Source: Acetobacter sacchari (GTDB taxonomy: Bacteria; Pseudomonadota; Alphaproteobacteria; Acetobacterales; Acetobacteraceae). Taken from it: a DNA stretch of 64,000 nucleotides. Position numbers and translations under genes: made by a program. Where the stretch lies: NCBI RefSeq assembly GCF_017377715.1, contig NZ_JAFVMF010000005.1, positions 186,001 to 250,000 of the forward strand. Direction: 5' to 3'. Shown piece after piece: positions 55,612 to 64,000 of the stretch (position 1 is its first letter; each line of letters begins with the position of its first letter). Below the pieces are notes generated by a model. It was not told where the DNA came from and searched no databases. It was given only the letters and a program-made list of their open reading frames with translations.

Positions 55612-55694
55612 GCCTGAGGGCATTCCGATTGCGCGGACAGAGCGAACTCAAGACGCGCGATCATGAGCAGGCGTGGAGCCGTGTCGACGTTCAT
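55608..55694 (-). CDS. 28-residue mini-ORF bridging mdtB and mdtC
   Basis: ATG 55694 follows the mdtB stop by 7 bases, with GAGG five bases upstream. The 28-codon frame (MNVDTAPRLLMIARLEF...) ends with TGA overlapping the mdtC ATG (ATGA). The peptide has a hydrophobic helix-like middle but no recognised family. It probably passes ribosomes from mdtB to mdtC; whether the peptide itself matters is unknown. Confidence 0.5.
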   Translation of the reverse strand: MNVDTAPRLLMIARLEFALSAQSECPQA

Positions 55695-55701
55695 GACGGC
55701 C

Positions 55702-58700
55702 TCAGCCCCTGCCTGGGTTGGGCGTCGGTTCGTGCGGCGGCGTGATTCCGCCGGACGCGCCACGCTCACGCCAGTTGCGCCAACGCAGCGCCAGATTATC
55801 CAGAGCCAGATAGATGACGGGCGTGGTGAATAGCGTCAGCAACTGCGACAGCGCGAGACCGCCGATGATCGCAAGACCGAGCGGCCGTCGCAATTCGGAG
55901 CCTGTGCCTGTGGAGACAACCATTGGCAGCGCGCCGAGCATGGCGGCGAGCGTCGTCATCAGGATCGGTCGGAAACGCAGCGTCGCGGCCTGACGGATCG
56001 ATTGCAGCGGCGGAAGACCTTCGACGCGCTCAGCTTCCAGAGCGAAGTCGATCATCATGATCGCGTTTTTCTTTACGATGCCAATCAGCAGCACGATGCC
56101 GATGATGCCCATCACGTCGAGGCCGGCTCCGGCGACATCGAGCGTCAGGAGCGCCCCGATTGCGGCGGAGGGCAGCGTCGAGAGGATGGTGACCGGGTGA
56201 ACGAAGCTCTCGTACAGGATGCCGAGCACGATGTAGACCGCCACCAGCGCCGCGGCGACAAGGAACATCTCGTTGCCGAGCGATCCCTGGAAAGCGGCTG
56301 CGGTGCCCTGGAAGGATGTCTGGAAGGACGCGGGCAGCGCGAGTTGATGCTCGACGCGTTCGATGGCTGCGGTCGCCTGACCAAGCGCGTAACCGGGAGC
56401 GACGTTGAAGGAGACGGTGGTCGCCGGAAACTGGCCAAAATGGGTGATCAGCAACGGCGCCGTATCGTGTGTGACCTTGGTGACAGCGGCCAGCGGCACC
56501 AGACCTGACGTAGGGGAGCGGGTCGGGCCAGAGGTGCTTTCGCCGGAATTGCTGGAAATTCCGGGCAGGTAGATCTGATTCAGTGAGTTCAGATCTTTCT
56601 GAAACTTCGGGTCCGCCTCAAGGATCACGCGGTACTGGTTCGATTGCGTGTAGATCGTCGAAATTTGACGTTGCCCAAAGGAATCGTAGAGCACGTTGTC
56701 GACGGTCTGCGGCGTGATCGAGAAGCGTGCGCCGGTCGCGCGGTCAAGCGTTACACGAGCGACAAGGCCCTCCGCCTGCAGATCGGACGTCACGTCGGAG
56801 AGAGAGGGTTCTTTCTGCAGCGCGGCTACCAGCTTAGGCACCCAGGTCTTGAACTCATCGTAATCCGGGTTTTCAAGCAGGAACTGGTATTGCGTCGCCG
56901 CGACGGTGGTGTCGAGCGACAGGTCCTGCACCGGCTGCAGGTAGAGCTTGATGCCTGCGATTGACGCGGTTTCCTGCGAGAGTCGCGCCGCGATCTCCTG
57001 CGCATTCGCGCTGCGGTCGTCGTGCGGGCGCAGGTTGATCAGGAAACGTCCCTGATTCAACGTCGAGTTCTGTCCGTCTACGCCGACGAAGGAGGAAAGA
57101 GAGACGACATCCTCGTCCTTCAGTATGGCGCGCGCCAGTTCCTGCTGGTGGTCTTTCATCGCATCGAATGACGTCGATTGCGCGGCGACCGAGATACCCT
57201 GAATGACGCCGGTATCCTGAACGGGGAAGAACCCCTTCGGAATCTCCCATGCAAGAAAGCCAGTTAGCAGAAGCGTGAAACCGAACACGACGAGCGTCGC
57301 TGCCTGATGGGCCAGAACGAAGTCGAGACCGCGGTCGTATGTTGCGATCAGCCGGTTGGTCGCTATCTCGACGCGGGCGGACCAGCGCTGGAAGCGCGTA
57401 TGCGCTTCCGCTTCGCTGTGCGGGCGTTCGCTGAGCATACGCGCGCACATCATTGGCACGAGCGTCAGCGACACCACGGCGGAGAGCACGATAGTGATGG
57501 CAAGCGTCAGCGCGAATTCGTGGAACAGGCGACCGACGACGTCGCCCATGAAGAGCAGCGGAATCAACACTGCGATCAGCGAGATCGTCAGCGAGATGAT
57601 GGTGAAGCCGATTTCGCCCGCGCCCTTGAGGGAGGCGGTCATGCGATCTTCGCCCATCTCGATGTATCGGGCGATGTTCTCGATCATGACGATCGCGTCG
57701 TCGACTACGAAGCCGGTCGCGATGGTCAGAGACATCAGCGAGAGATTGTCGAGCGAGAAGCCTAACAGGTCCATCACCGCGAAGGTGCCGACGATCGAGA
57801 GAGGGACGGACAGGCTCGGGATGATCGTCGCGGGAATATTGCGCAGGAAGACGAAGATCACCGCCACGACGAGAAACAGCGCCATGAACAGTTCGAACTC
57901 GACGTCGGCGACGGAGGCGCGGATGGTCGTCGTCCGGTCAGTCAGAAGCACGATGTCGATGCCGGGCGGCAGAGACTGCCGCAGGCGGGGCAGTTCCGCC
58001 TTGATGTTGTCGACGACGGAAATGACGTTCGCGCCGGGTTGACGCTGCACGTTGAGCACAAGACCGGGCGTTGTGTTCGCCCATGCCGCGAGCTGCGTGT
58101 TTTCCGCGCCGATGACGACCGTGGCGACGTCCTTCATCCGGATCGGGCCGTTGTTTTGATACGCGATGACCTGATTCATCAGCTGGTCGATGCTGGCGAT
58201 CTGGCCATCGACGCGCAGCGTCGAAGCCCGCTGTGCCCCGTCGAAGGTGCCAGTCGGCGAGTTGACGTTCACGTTGCCGATGGTCGTGCGCAGGGTGTCC
58301 AGATCGACGCCAAAGGAAGTCAGTTTGGGAATGTTGACCCTGACGCGATAGGCTTTGCGATTTCCACCCGACAGCGTGACGAGGCCAACGCCGGAAATCT
58401 GGCTGATTTTCTGCTCAAGACGCGTATCGACGTAGTTCTCGACCTCCGGCAGGGGAATCGTTTTCGAAGTGATCCCTAGCGTGATGACAGGCGTGTCAGC
58501 GGGATTGACCTTCGCATAGATCGGCGGCGCCGGAAGATCGGTGGGAAGCAGGGAGTTGGCCTGATTGATGCCGGCCTGCACTTCCTGTTCGGCTACGTCC
58601 ATCGACATGGTGAGCCCGAAGCGAAGCGTGATCACGGAAGCCCCGCCGGATGAACGCGACGTCATCTGGTCGAGGCCGGGCATCTGCCCGAACTGCGTTT

Positions 58701-58902
58701 CCAGAGGGGCCGTCACTGAGGTCGCCATCACGTCCGGCCCGGCGCCCGGATAGAAGGTCTGCACGGTGATGGTCGGGTATTCGACCTGCGGCAGCGCAGA
58801 CACTGGCAGGAAGTGATAGCCCAGCAACCCCGCCATCAGGATGGCGAGCATCAGCAGCGTCGTCGCGACCGGCCGCTCGATGAAGATACGTGAAGGGTTC
58901 AC
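55702..58902 (-). CDS. mdtB: RND efflux permease, MdtB-like
   Basis: A 1066-residue RND transporter, second subunit of an MdtABC-type pump in which MdtB and MdtC form a heterotrimer. Start is GTG 58902. Motifs: [103 protein letters not shown] small Ser/Thr/Pro insertion ([18 protein letters not shown]) sits at the place where MdtC has its larger one. The adaptor gene ends 9 bases upstream. Confidence 0.93.
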   Translation of the reverse strand: MNPSRIFIERPVATTLLMLAILMAGLLGYHFLPVSALPQVEYPTITVQTFYPGAGPDVMATSVTAPLETQFGQMPGLDQMTSRSSGGASVITLRFGLTMSMDVAEQEVQAGINQANSLLPTDLPAPPIYAKVNPADTPVITLGITSKTIPLPEVENYVDTRLEQKISQISGVGLVTLSGGNRKAYRVRVNIPKLTSFGVDLDTLRTTIGNVNVNSPTGTFDGAQRASTLRVDGQIASIDQLMNQVIAYQNNGPIRMKDVATVVIGAENTQLAAWANTTPGLVLNVQRQPGANVISVVDNIKAELPRLRQSLPPGIDIVLLTDRTTTIRASVADVEFELFMALFLVVAVIFVFLRNIPATIIPSLSVPLSIVGTFAVMDLLGFSLDNLSLMSLTIATGFVVDDAIVMIENIARYIEMGEDRMTASLKGAGEIGFTIISLTISLIAVLIPLLFMGDVVGRLFHEFALTLAITIVLSAVVSLTLVPMMCARMLSERPHSEAEAHTRFQRWSARVEIATNRLIATYDRGLDFVLAHQAATLVVFGFTLLLTGFLAWEIPKGFFPVQDTGVIQGISVAAQSTSFDAMKDHQQELARAILKDEDVVSLSSFVGVDGQNSTLNQGRFLINLRPHDDRSANAQEIAARLSQETASIAGIKLYLQPVQDLSLDTTVAATQYQFLLENPDYDEFKTWVPKLVAALQKEPSLSDVTSDLQAEGLVARVTLDRATGARFSITPQTVDNVLYDSFGQRQISTIYTQSNQYRVILEADPKFQKDLNSLNQIYLPGISSNSGESTSGPTRSPTSGLVPLAAVTKVTHDTAPLLITHFGQFPATTVSFNVAPGYALGQATAAIERVEHQLALPASFQTSFQGTAAAFQGSLGNEMFLVAAALVAVYIVLGILYESFVHPVTILSTLPSAAIGALLTLDVAGAGLDVMGIIGIVLLIGIVKKNAIMMIDFALEAERVEGLPPLQSIRQAATLRFRPILMTTLAAMLGALPMVVSTGTGSELRRPLGLAIIGGLALSQLLTLFTTPVIYLALDNLALRWRNWRERGASGGITPPHEPTPNPGRG

Positions 58903-58911
58903 GGGCGACCG

Positions 58912-60165
58912 TCAGTTAGAGTGGTGTCTGTGGTGGGTCGTGGCGGGCGCGTTGTCGTTCGCCCCGGATGGATGATCCGCGGGAATGGTCACTTTCGCGC
59001 CTGACCGCAGGTGATCGGTGCCGTCCGTCACAACCCTGTCTCCGGCGTTCAGTCCGGAGGCGACGACGGTGCGCGAACCATCGGAGATGCCCGGCTTGAC
59101 GTTTCTGACCTCGACCGTGTCATCGGCTTTCACGACATAGACGAACTGCCCGTTCGGACCGGTCTGCAGAGCGTTGGTCGGGACGATGATTGCGTCCTGA
59201 AGCGTGTTGACCAGCAGGCGGGCGTTCACGAACTGATTGGGGAACAGGTGCTCGTCGTCATTCGTGAAGATGGCGCGCAGACGCACTGTGCCTGTGGATG
59301 TGTCGATTTCACTGTCCAGCGCGCTGACAGTGCCGGACGCGATTTTCTCGGTGTTCGAGCTGTTCCAGGCGTCGACTGGCAGAGATCCGATTGCGTGCAG
59401 GCGATCCATGACCTGCGGCAGCTGGTCCTGCGGCAGCGTGAAGATCACGGAGATCGGCTGCATCTGTGTGAGCACGACAAGGCCGCCGGACTGTCCTGCA
59501 GTGACATAGTTGCCTTTGTCGACCACGCGAATGCCGACGCGACCGTCAACGGGCGCGATGATGTGGCAATAGACGAGTTGCAGTTTCTCGTTATCGACCA
59601 GAGCCTGATCCGTTTTTACGGTGCCTTCGTACTGTTCGACCGTGAATTCCTGGTCCCGCGCGGTCATCGCCGCGACGCTGTCCTGCTTGATCAGCTTCTG
59701 ATAGCGGGCGTTGTCTACGCGCGCCTTGTCGAGCAGCGCCTGATCCTGAGCGAGCTGCCCTTCGTACTGCGCGAGCAGAACTTCATACGGGCGGGTGTCG
59801 ATCACTTCGAGAAGGTCGCCTTTTTTGACGTGCTGTCCCTCGGTGAATTTCACGTCCATCAGATAGCCTTCGACACGCGGCATGACGGTGACGTTGGTGA
59901 TGGGCACCACGGTCCCCAGTTCCGTCAGAACCACAGGCATGGACCCGGTCGTGACCGTCTCCACCGCCACTGGTTGCGATTCGTCAGAGGCAGCGCCCGG
60001 TGGCCCGCCGCCTGAGCGACCGTTCTTGTGGCGCAGGAGAGCAAAGGCGACCACCGCGACAAGTGCGATCCCTATGAGAATGCCTATCCATCGCCGACGT
60101 GGGCGAGGGGCTGTCGCTGCGGGCGAGGTGGAAGTTGGGCGGCCGCCCGAAATGTGTTGATCCAT
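58912..60165 (-). CDS. mdtA: RND efflux periplasmic adaptor, MdtA-like
   Basis: A 417-residue membrane fusion protein. One N-terminal membrane anchor (WIGILIGIALVAVVAFALL), then barrel-sandwich and coiled-coil parts (VKFTEGQHVKKGDLLEVIDTRPYEVLLAQYEGQLAQDQALLDKA), the lipoyl half YCHIIAPVDGRVGIRVVDKGNYV, and a beta-barrel/MP domain (LFPNQFVNARLLVNTLQDAI, GPNGQFVYVV). It links the MdtBC permease to the outer-membrane factor. First gene of the four-gene efflux operon; regulation would lie in the 60166-60710 region. Confidence 0.93.
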   Translation of the reverse strand: MDQHISGGRPTSTSPAATAPRPRRRWIGILIGIALVAVVAFALLRHKNGRSGGGPPGAASDESQPVAVETVTTGSMPVVLTELGTVVPITNVTVMPRVEGYLMDVKFTEGQHVKKGDLLEVIDTRPYEVLLAQYEGQLAQDQALLDKARVDNARYQKLIKQDSVAAMTARDQEFTVEQYEGTVKTDQALVDNEKLQLVYCHIIAPVDGRVGIRVVDKGNYVTAGQSGGLVVLTQMQPISVIFTLPQDQLPQVMDRLHAIGSLPVDAWNSSNTEKIASGTVSALDSEIDTSTGTVRLRAIFTNDDEHLFPNQFVNARLLVNTLQDAIIVPTNALQTGPNGQFVYVVKADDTVEVRNVKPGISDGSRTVVASGLNAGDRVVTDGTDHLRSGAKVTIPADHPSGANDNAPATTHHRHHSN

Positions 60166-60800
60166 GTATTACGCCGTTTTCCGTCCACCAAAGTCTGCCA
60201 TGCGACGACCCAGAACCGGATGCTCCGCAGGATGTCCGGCGGGAGATCGGTGACCACACGCCCTCCCACAGGTGGGGCGTTGGGGGCATGTGCATTTCGG
60301 TGTTCGTAATAGCAGCAAATTGGGACGTCTGCATCGTCGCCGCTGACGAGCTTCTGAGGCATGAAAATACGGGATCAGAACGATTTTGTCGTCGAGGGGG
60401 TGTTTTTAGTTCATTGATAATAAAGTGTTTTTTTTCAGATTTTTCGGCCATTTTCCAAAATTGGCCGAACTTAATGAAATAATGTTTATATTTCGAAACG
60501 GCACGGTGGGTAACGCAGCTGTTCGGCTTGTCGTGAACGGCGTCCGCACGAAACATCGAGGTTAATTTTCCCGTGCAGCGATACGCCTTGGGCAAGGAGT
60601 CCGCAAGACATCTTTTGTCACACTCTCGTGCCTGCCATGGACCAGAGCTAGGGTGACGATACTGCGCCAGCGTCATCGGGTCGTCCTCGTCTGAATGACC
60701 TGATGGCGGGTTGCTATTTTTCAGTTGCAAAGAGGACGGAAAACGCCGGAAAAGATGCGGCCCGGTCCATGACAGGACCTCTTTTTCGTCAGGTGTTCCT
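60166..60800. other. Divergent intergenic region between mdtA and the ankyrin gene
   Basis: About 635 bases with a strongly AT-rich core (60390-60500). No gene is convincing. No local regulator gene of TetR, MarR or two-component type is present next to the pump. Confidence 0.45.
60443..60469. promoter_or_regulatory. Palindrome upstream of mdtA; candidate operator
   Basis: An 8-bp inverted repeat ttcggcca / tggccgaa (60443-60450, 60462-60469) with an 11-base AT-rich spacer, about 280 bases upstream of the mdtA ATG. No T tract follows on either strand, so it is not a terminator. Confidence 0.4.
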
Positions 60801-61463
60801 ATGCGTGTTTTGAGCGGCGTCAACCAGAGCGAGGCGGCTAGCAGGCAGCGCTCTTCGGCGCGCGTTTTCGGAGCGCTTCTGATCGTTGGGCTCGGCGTTC
60901 TCGCAGCGCCTTTGCACAGCGCTCACGCGCAGGACGCAGATCAGGCTGAGGCTGAAGCCGATGCTGAAGATGCGGCCAAGCGTGCGGAGTCAAAGCGGGC
61001 AGCCAAGATGGCGGCGCCGCCAGCGGCCCTGCCGGGCGCTGAATCGAACGAGGGCGAAGCCGGGCATTCGAATATGGATATCGAGCCGACGGCCGCGCTC
61101 TTTGAGTCCATCGATCGTGGCAGCCTCAGCGCCGCCAAAGAGGCGTTGGGGCGTGGCGCCGACATGAACGGAAAGAACGTGTTGGGTCAGACCCCGCTCG
61201 ACATGGCGATCGATCTGAACCGCAACGACATCATGTTTTTCCTGCTGTCCATGCGCGGTCTTGATACGTCTCAGCCGACTACGACGACGACCGTCGATAG
61301 TGGCTCGGTCAAGATTGCTGGTGGTTCGGGCAGTCTGACAATCGGCGGCAAGGCTTCGCGCGGAAATAAAGCCGGGGCGATGGCCGTGGTGGACCGACGT
61401 TATGACGCGTCCGGCGGCGCGGCTCGTCCCGCTGAGGGCTTCCTCGGCTTCGGCGGGAGCTGA
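60801..61463 (+). CDS. Exported ankyrin-repeat-type protein
   Basis: A 220-residue protein. Start at ATG 60801 (MRVLSGVNQSEAASRQ) with CAGGTG upstream; the signal peptide is RVFGALLIVGLGVLAAPLHSAHAQD. Then an Ala/Glu/Lys-rich helix (about 46-75), an ankyrin-like pair of helices (LFESIDRGSLSAAKEALGRGADMNGKNVLGQTPLDMAIDLNR, about 95-140), and a Thr/Gly/Ser-rich C-terminus ending LGFGGS. It is probably periplasmic and protein-binding; the partner is unknown. Convergent with ccrM. Confidence 0.75.
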   Translation: MRVLSGVNQSEAASRQRSSARVFGALLIVGLGVLAAPLHSAHAQDADQAEAEADAEDAAKRAESKRAAKMAAPPAALPGAESNEGEAGHSNMDIEPTAALFESIDRGSLSAAKEALGRGADMNGKNVLGQTPLDMAIDLNRNDIMFFLLSMRGLDTSQPTTTTTVDSGSVKIAGGSGSLTIGGKASRGNKAGAMAVVDRRYDASGGAARPAEGFLGFGGS

Positions 61464-61548
61464 TCAGCCTCGCTTCCGCGAAGGGCTGAAGAGCCGGGCA
61501 GTCGGTTCTGATCCGTATTTTTTGTAGTGCATGAGGCTTCGAGGGACG

Positions 61549-61577
61549 CCCGACGGTCTCAGAAGCGGACCGTCGGG
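61549..61577. terminator. Hairpin between convergent ankyrin gene and ccrM
   Basis: A perfect 10-bp stem (cccgacggtc 61549-61558 with gaccgtcggg 61568-61577) with a 9-base loop. It begins 10 bases after the ccrM stop on the minus strand. T tracts are weak on both sides; probable bidirectional terminator. Confidence 0.6.
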
Positions 61578-61586
61578 TGACTTTGT

Positions 61587-62765
61587 TCAGCCTGCAATGG
61601 CCGAGCGCTCGTTCGGCAGGTCGGCGATGTCATTCATTTCGTGACCTTCAAGCGGTGCGGTTGCCGTGCTCTCCGTCGACTCCTGCGCCTGACTCTCGGC
61701 GCGAAGAGCGTCGAGCGGGACAAGTTCGCCATCCCGGTCAATGTGCCAGAAAGTCCAGCCATTGCATGACGGAGCATTGGTCAGCATCGCGCCGAGTTTG
61801 TGGATTGAGCCGCGCTTGGCGCCGCAGATCAGTGTGCCGTCGGGCGATACCGTTGCGAACAGGCGGCGGCTCTTGTCGCAGACGATCGAGCCCGGGGCGA
61901 TGAAGTTTCTTTCGACGAGGCTGCCGAACGGGACGCGTGGCGCTTCGCGCTTCATCGGCGTTGTCGCCACCGCGTCGTGCGGCAGGGGGGTTTCGCGTCG
62001 AACACGCCCGATCGCAGCTTCAGCGTAATCAGGGTGGCGTTCGATGCCGATGAAACGGCGTCTCAGGCGCTTGGCCATCGCTGCGGTGGTGCCTGTCCCG
62101 GCGAAGGGGTCCAGCACGACATCGTCGGCCGCAGTCGAAGACACCAGAACGCGGTGCAGCAGGCTTTCCGGCTTTTGGGTCGGATGCAGCTTCAGGCCGT
62201 GCTCGTTGCGCAGGCGCTCGCCGCCGGTGCAGAGGGGCAGGTACCAATCGGACCGCATCTGCACGTCGTCGTTCAGGGCCTTCATCGCCTGATAGTTGAA
62301 GCGGTAGCGGCTGTCCTGTCCGCGCGCCGCCCAGATCATCGTCTCGTGCGCGTTGGTGAAGCGACGACCGCGAAAATTCGGCATTGGATTGGATTTTCTC
62401 CAAACGATGTCGTTGAGAATCCAGAATCCGAGATCCTGCAGGATCGCGCCGATGCGGAAGATGTTGTGATAGGATCCGATGACCCAGATCGTGCCGTCCT
62501 TGCGGAGCAGGCGACGGGCCTCGCTCAGCCAATCGCGTGTGAAGTGGTCATAGGCGGCAAGGTCCGAGAATTTGTCCCAGTCGTCGTCCACGCCGTCGAC
62601 GACTGTGTCGTCCGGGCGACGCAGTTCTCCGCGAAGCTGCAGATTATACGGAGGGTCGGCGAAGATGCAGTCAACGCTGCCGCTCGGCAGCATGCGCATG
62701 ACTTCCACGCATTCGCCCCGAAGAATCTGATCCAGAGGCAGTTCCATAGCTGTAGCGCCGCTCAT
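61587..62765 (-). CDS. ccrM: Cell-cycle DNA adenine methyltransferase CcrM (GANTC)
   Basis: A 392-residue orphan methyltransferase that methylates adenine in GANTC. It is a beta-class enzyme: DPPYNLQL (37-44) comes before the SAM motif [40 protein letters not shown] and [11 protein letters not shown] are typical CcrM. The C-terminal extension ([38 protein letters not shown]) is the CcrM-specific DNA-recognition part. Its last about 40 residues are acidic and unconserved. The ATG overlaps the rnhB stop (ATGA) with AAGGAGAGG upstream, so it is coupled to rnhB. In Caulobacter ccrM is an essential cell-cycle gene controlled by CtrA and GANTC methylation. Confidence 0.96.
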   Translation of the reverse strand: MSGATAMELPLDQILRGECVEVMRMLPSGSVDCIFADPPYNLQLRGELRRPDDTVVDGVDDDWDKFSDLAAYDHFTRDWLSEARRLLRKDGTIWVIGSYHNIFRIGAILQDLGFWILNDIVWRKSNPMPNFRGRRFTNAHETMIWAARGQDSRYRFNYQAMKALNDDVQMRSDWYLPLCTGGERLRNEHGLKLHPTQKPESLLHRVLVSSTAADDVVLDPFAGTGTTAAMAKRLRRRFIGIERHPDYAEAAIGRVRRETPLPHDAVATTPMKREAPRVPFGSLVERNFIAPGSIVCDKSRRLFATVSPDGTLICGAKRGSIHKLGAMLTNAPSCNGWTFWHIDRDGELVPLDALRAESQAQESTESTATAPLEGHEMNDIADLPNERSAIAG

Positions 62766-63436
62766 CGGGCCTCTCCTTCGGCGAACGCCGCGTGATATGT
62801 CTGTCCATTGCGGCTTGCCGCCGCGCCAAATAGTTCGAGTTGTCGTCTTACTGTGCCGAAACTGCGCCGGTGATGCGGCGTGCAGCCCTGCGCGCCGATG
62901 GCGGCCCGGTGCTCTGCGGTGCCGTATCCCGCGTTGCGCGCCCAGCCATATCCGGGCCAGCGATCATCCAGGCGCGCCATGATGCGGTCGCGCGTGACTT
63001 TCGCGACGATGGAGGCTGCGGCGATCGAGAGGGACACGCGGTCTCCTCCAACGATCGTGCGGGCTGGCACGCCAAGATCGGGAAGGCGGTTGCCGTCGAC
63101 CAGCGCCATGTCGGGAGGGGAGGGAAGGCGCTCAACTGCGCGCTTCATGGCGAGTTGCGCCGCACGCAGGATGTTGAGCGTCCCGATTTCGCCGACTGAC
63201 GCCGCGCCCACTCCGATCTCGACGCCGGGAGCCTCGTGGATGCGGTGCGCAAGATGCTCGCGTTTGCGGGTGTCGAGGGCTTTTGAGTCGTCGATGGCGT
63301 CCAGAAGGTCCTCGGGTACGCCGGATGCGAACACCACAGCAGCTGCGACAACCGGGCCAGCGAGGGGGCCGCAACCCACTTCGTCAATACCGGCCACACG
63401 TCCCCGATGCTCCGATTCGTACGCGAAATCCGGCAT
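62762..63436 (-). CDS. rnhB: Ribonuclease HII
   Basis: A 224-residue enzyme that cuts the RNA strand of RNA-DNA hybrids and single ribonucleotides in DNA. The active-site Asp-Glu pair is in [20 protein letters not shown] (residues 17-18), with further acids in [12 protein letters not shown] and [28 protein letters not shown] and [11 protein letters not shown] complete the signature. AAGGA lies upstream of the ATG. It is the first gene of the rnhB-ccrM pair. Confidence 0.96.
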   Translation of the reverse strand: MPDFAYESEHRGRVAGIDEVGCGPLAGPVVAAAVVFASGVPEDLLDAIDDSKALDTRKREHLAHRIHEAPGVEIGVGAASVGEIGTLNILRAAQLAMKRAVERLPSPPDMALVDGNRLPDLGVPARTIVGGDRVSLSIAAASIVAKVTRDRIMARLDDRWPGYGWARNAGYGTAEHRAAIGAQGCTPHHRRSFGTVRRQLELFGAAASRNGQTYHAAFAEGEAR

Positions 63437-63458
63437 GAGGATCCTTCCTTGGAAATCG

Positions 63459-63485
63459 ACGACTCGGTTGTTTTTACCGAGTCGT
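63459..63485 (-). promoter_or_regulatory. Perfect 10-bp hairpin upstream of rnhB with a GANTC site in each arm
   Basis: acgactcggt (63459-63468) pairs with accgagtcgt (63476-63485) around the loop tgttttt. Each arm contains a GANTC site. It lies 23-49 bases before the rnhB ATG, either within the leader or at the promoter, and could be a methylation-sensitive operator. Confidence 0.65.
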
Positions 63486-63661
63486 TCGAATCATGACTCA
63501 GATGAAAGGAAAACCATTTTTATGGGGGGGGGCGCAAGAGTCGGTGCGAGAAAAATCTCGAATCGGGTTTCGGCGGAAGTTTCACGCGGCGGAAACCGTC
63601 GGTTTTGGAGCCGACGTAGGCAGACGATTCGCCGAGGTCAAAAAAAGGGAGACAAGGATTC
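63461..63661. repeat. Cluster of seven GANTC (CcrM) sites upstream of rnhB-ccrM
   Basis: GANTC occurs at 63461, 63479, 63488, 63495, 63560, 63626 and 63657: four in 39 bases and seven in about 200, where roughly one is expected by chance. CcrM methylates exactly this site, so the cluster is likely a sensor of methylation state. Confidence 0.75.
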
Positions 63662-63690
63662 GAGCACTCGAAGGGCATCGGGTGCAGAAA

Positions 63691-63727
63691 GAAAAAGGGC
63701 GCCGGACGTTTCCGTCGGGCGCCCTTT
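63691..63727 (-). terminator. Rho-independent terminator of the CsbD-like gene
   Basis: A 10-bp perfect stem (aaagggcgcc 63694-63703 with ggcgcccttt 63718-63727) that on the minus strand is followed by tttttc. It begins 5 bases after the stop of the CsbD-like gene. Confidence 0.85.
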
Positions 63728-63732
63728 CAGGA

Positions 63733-64000
63733 TCAGGCTTTCTTTTTGCCCCGTGGCAGAAGTATCCAGCCCAGAAGCAGACCTGAGACCCAGGCGATGC
63801 CAATCGAGAGCAGTGGCTTGTCGCGGACAAAGGTCACGGCCTTTTCGACAGCGCCTTCCCCGCCGTCGTAGAGATCGGCGAATTCTTCGCGCGCCAAACC
63901 CGCGAGCTGATCGACCTTGCCTTCGGCCTGCAGCCCAAGGTCGCCAGTCAAGCCGCCAACAGCGTCTTTGACGTGCCCTTTGGCGTTGTCGATCTTGCCA
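63733..64000 (-). CDS. CsbD-like protein with C-terminal membrane helix (5' end outside window)
   Basis: The frame is open to the window edge, so the true start lies beyond base 64000 (the only in-window start is an unlikely TTG). The visible part has two CsbD-type repeats (GKIDNAKGHVKDAVGGLTGD and LQAEGKVDQLAGLAREEF), a linker, and a terminal membrane segment (LLSIGIAWVSGLLLGWILL) ending RGKKKA, as in DUF883/ElaB-type inner-membrane proteins that bind ribosomes or act in stress. Function here is not known. Confidence 0.75.
   Translation of the reverse strand, partial: GKIDNAKGHVKDAVGGLTGDLGLQAEGKVDQLAGLAREEFADLYDGGEGAVEKAVTFVRDKPLLSIGIAWVSGLLLGWILLPRGKKKA

Noticed and set aside
63493-63786. 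Plus-strand frame with a run of nine G at 63524-63532
   Set aside because: Arg/Lys-rich, no family, overlaps the convergent terminator and the rnhB promoter region; judged non-coding.
1-64000. CRISPR arrays, tRNA or rRNA genes, insertion sequences, integrase genes or prophage modules
   Set aside because: Looked for on both strands; no regularly spaced repeats, cloverleaf sequences, transposase or phage structural proteins were recognised. Weak remnants in 33567-34155 do not meet the standard.

Overview
This window is a stretch of chromosome from an alphaproteobacterium, most likely an acetic acid bacterium (Acetobacteraceae, perhaps near Asaia or Gluconobacter). Support comes from the FlbT/FlaF-controlled flagellin, CcrM (GANTC) methyltransferase, a TrcR/DUF1013 cell-cycle regulator, a zinc-free L31, and high-GC codon use throughout. 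I see no prophage, insertion sequence, CRISPR array, tRNA or rRNA. Most of it is core genome with small accessory pieces between. Species placement is inference.

Layout. 1-2625: 3' part of tamB (cut by the window edge). 2945-9678 (minus): envelope/metabolism cluster gpmI - envC-like - ctpA - divergent polysaccharide deacetylase - rppH. 10114-11217 (plus): msrB and upp. 11251-13420 (minus): flbT - flagellin - flaF, with a structured flagellin leader. 13592: dodecin. 13830-15513 (minus): greA and threonine ammonia-lyase. 15637-21551 (minus): carA - AAA ATPase - carB, where CarA carries an N-terminal helix-turn-helix and the ATPase sits between the two synthetase subunits. 21821-27031 (plus): yqeY - dnaG - rpoD - GNAT. 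27234-30412: two large membrane proteins of lower GC. 30578-31925: rpsF - rpsR - rplI with a strong terminator. 32322-36132: a Na+/H+ antiporter, a cyclopropane fatty acid synthase and a YfdX protein, plausibly acid/ethanol stress genes. 36549-38275 (minus): purE-purK with GTGA overlap. 38329-38970: two divergent DUF465 micro-proteins. 39028-42956 (minus): trcR, nrdB, nrdA, with a pair of NrdR boxes upstream of nrdA. 43409-50407: Gfo/Idh oxidoreductase, radical SAM protein, secDF, a small lipoprotein, mscL, rpmE. 50714-60165 (minus): a complete tripartite RND efflux operon (adaptor, two permeases, outer-membrane factor) with a 28-codon mini-ORF bridging the two permeases. 60801-64000: ankyrin-type periplasmic protein, rnhB-ccrM preceded by a dense GANTC cluster, and a CsbD-like protein cut by the right edge.

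The signals most worth a second look are the carA/ATPase/carB locus (HTH fusion, interposed ATPase, repeated motif in the promoter region), the seven GANTC sites (two in the arms of a hairpin) upstream of rnhB-ccrM, the terminator-like hairpin in the rpmE leader, and the hairpin next to the flagellin ribosome binding site, which may be the FlbT target. All functions are assigned by reading protein motifs by eye; no database search was possible.
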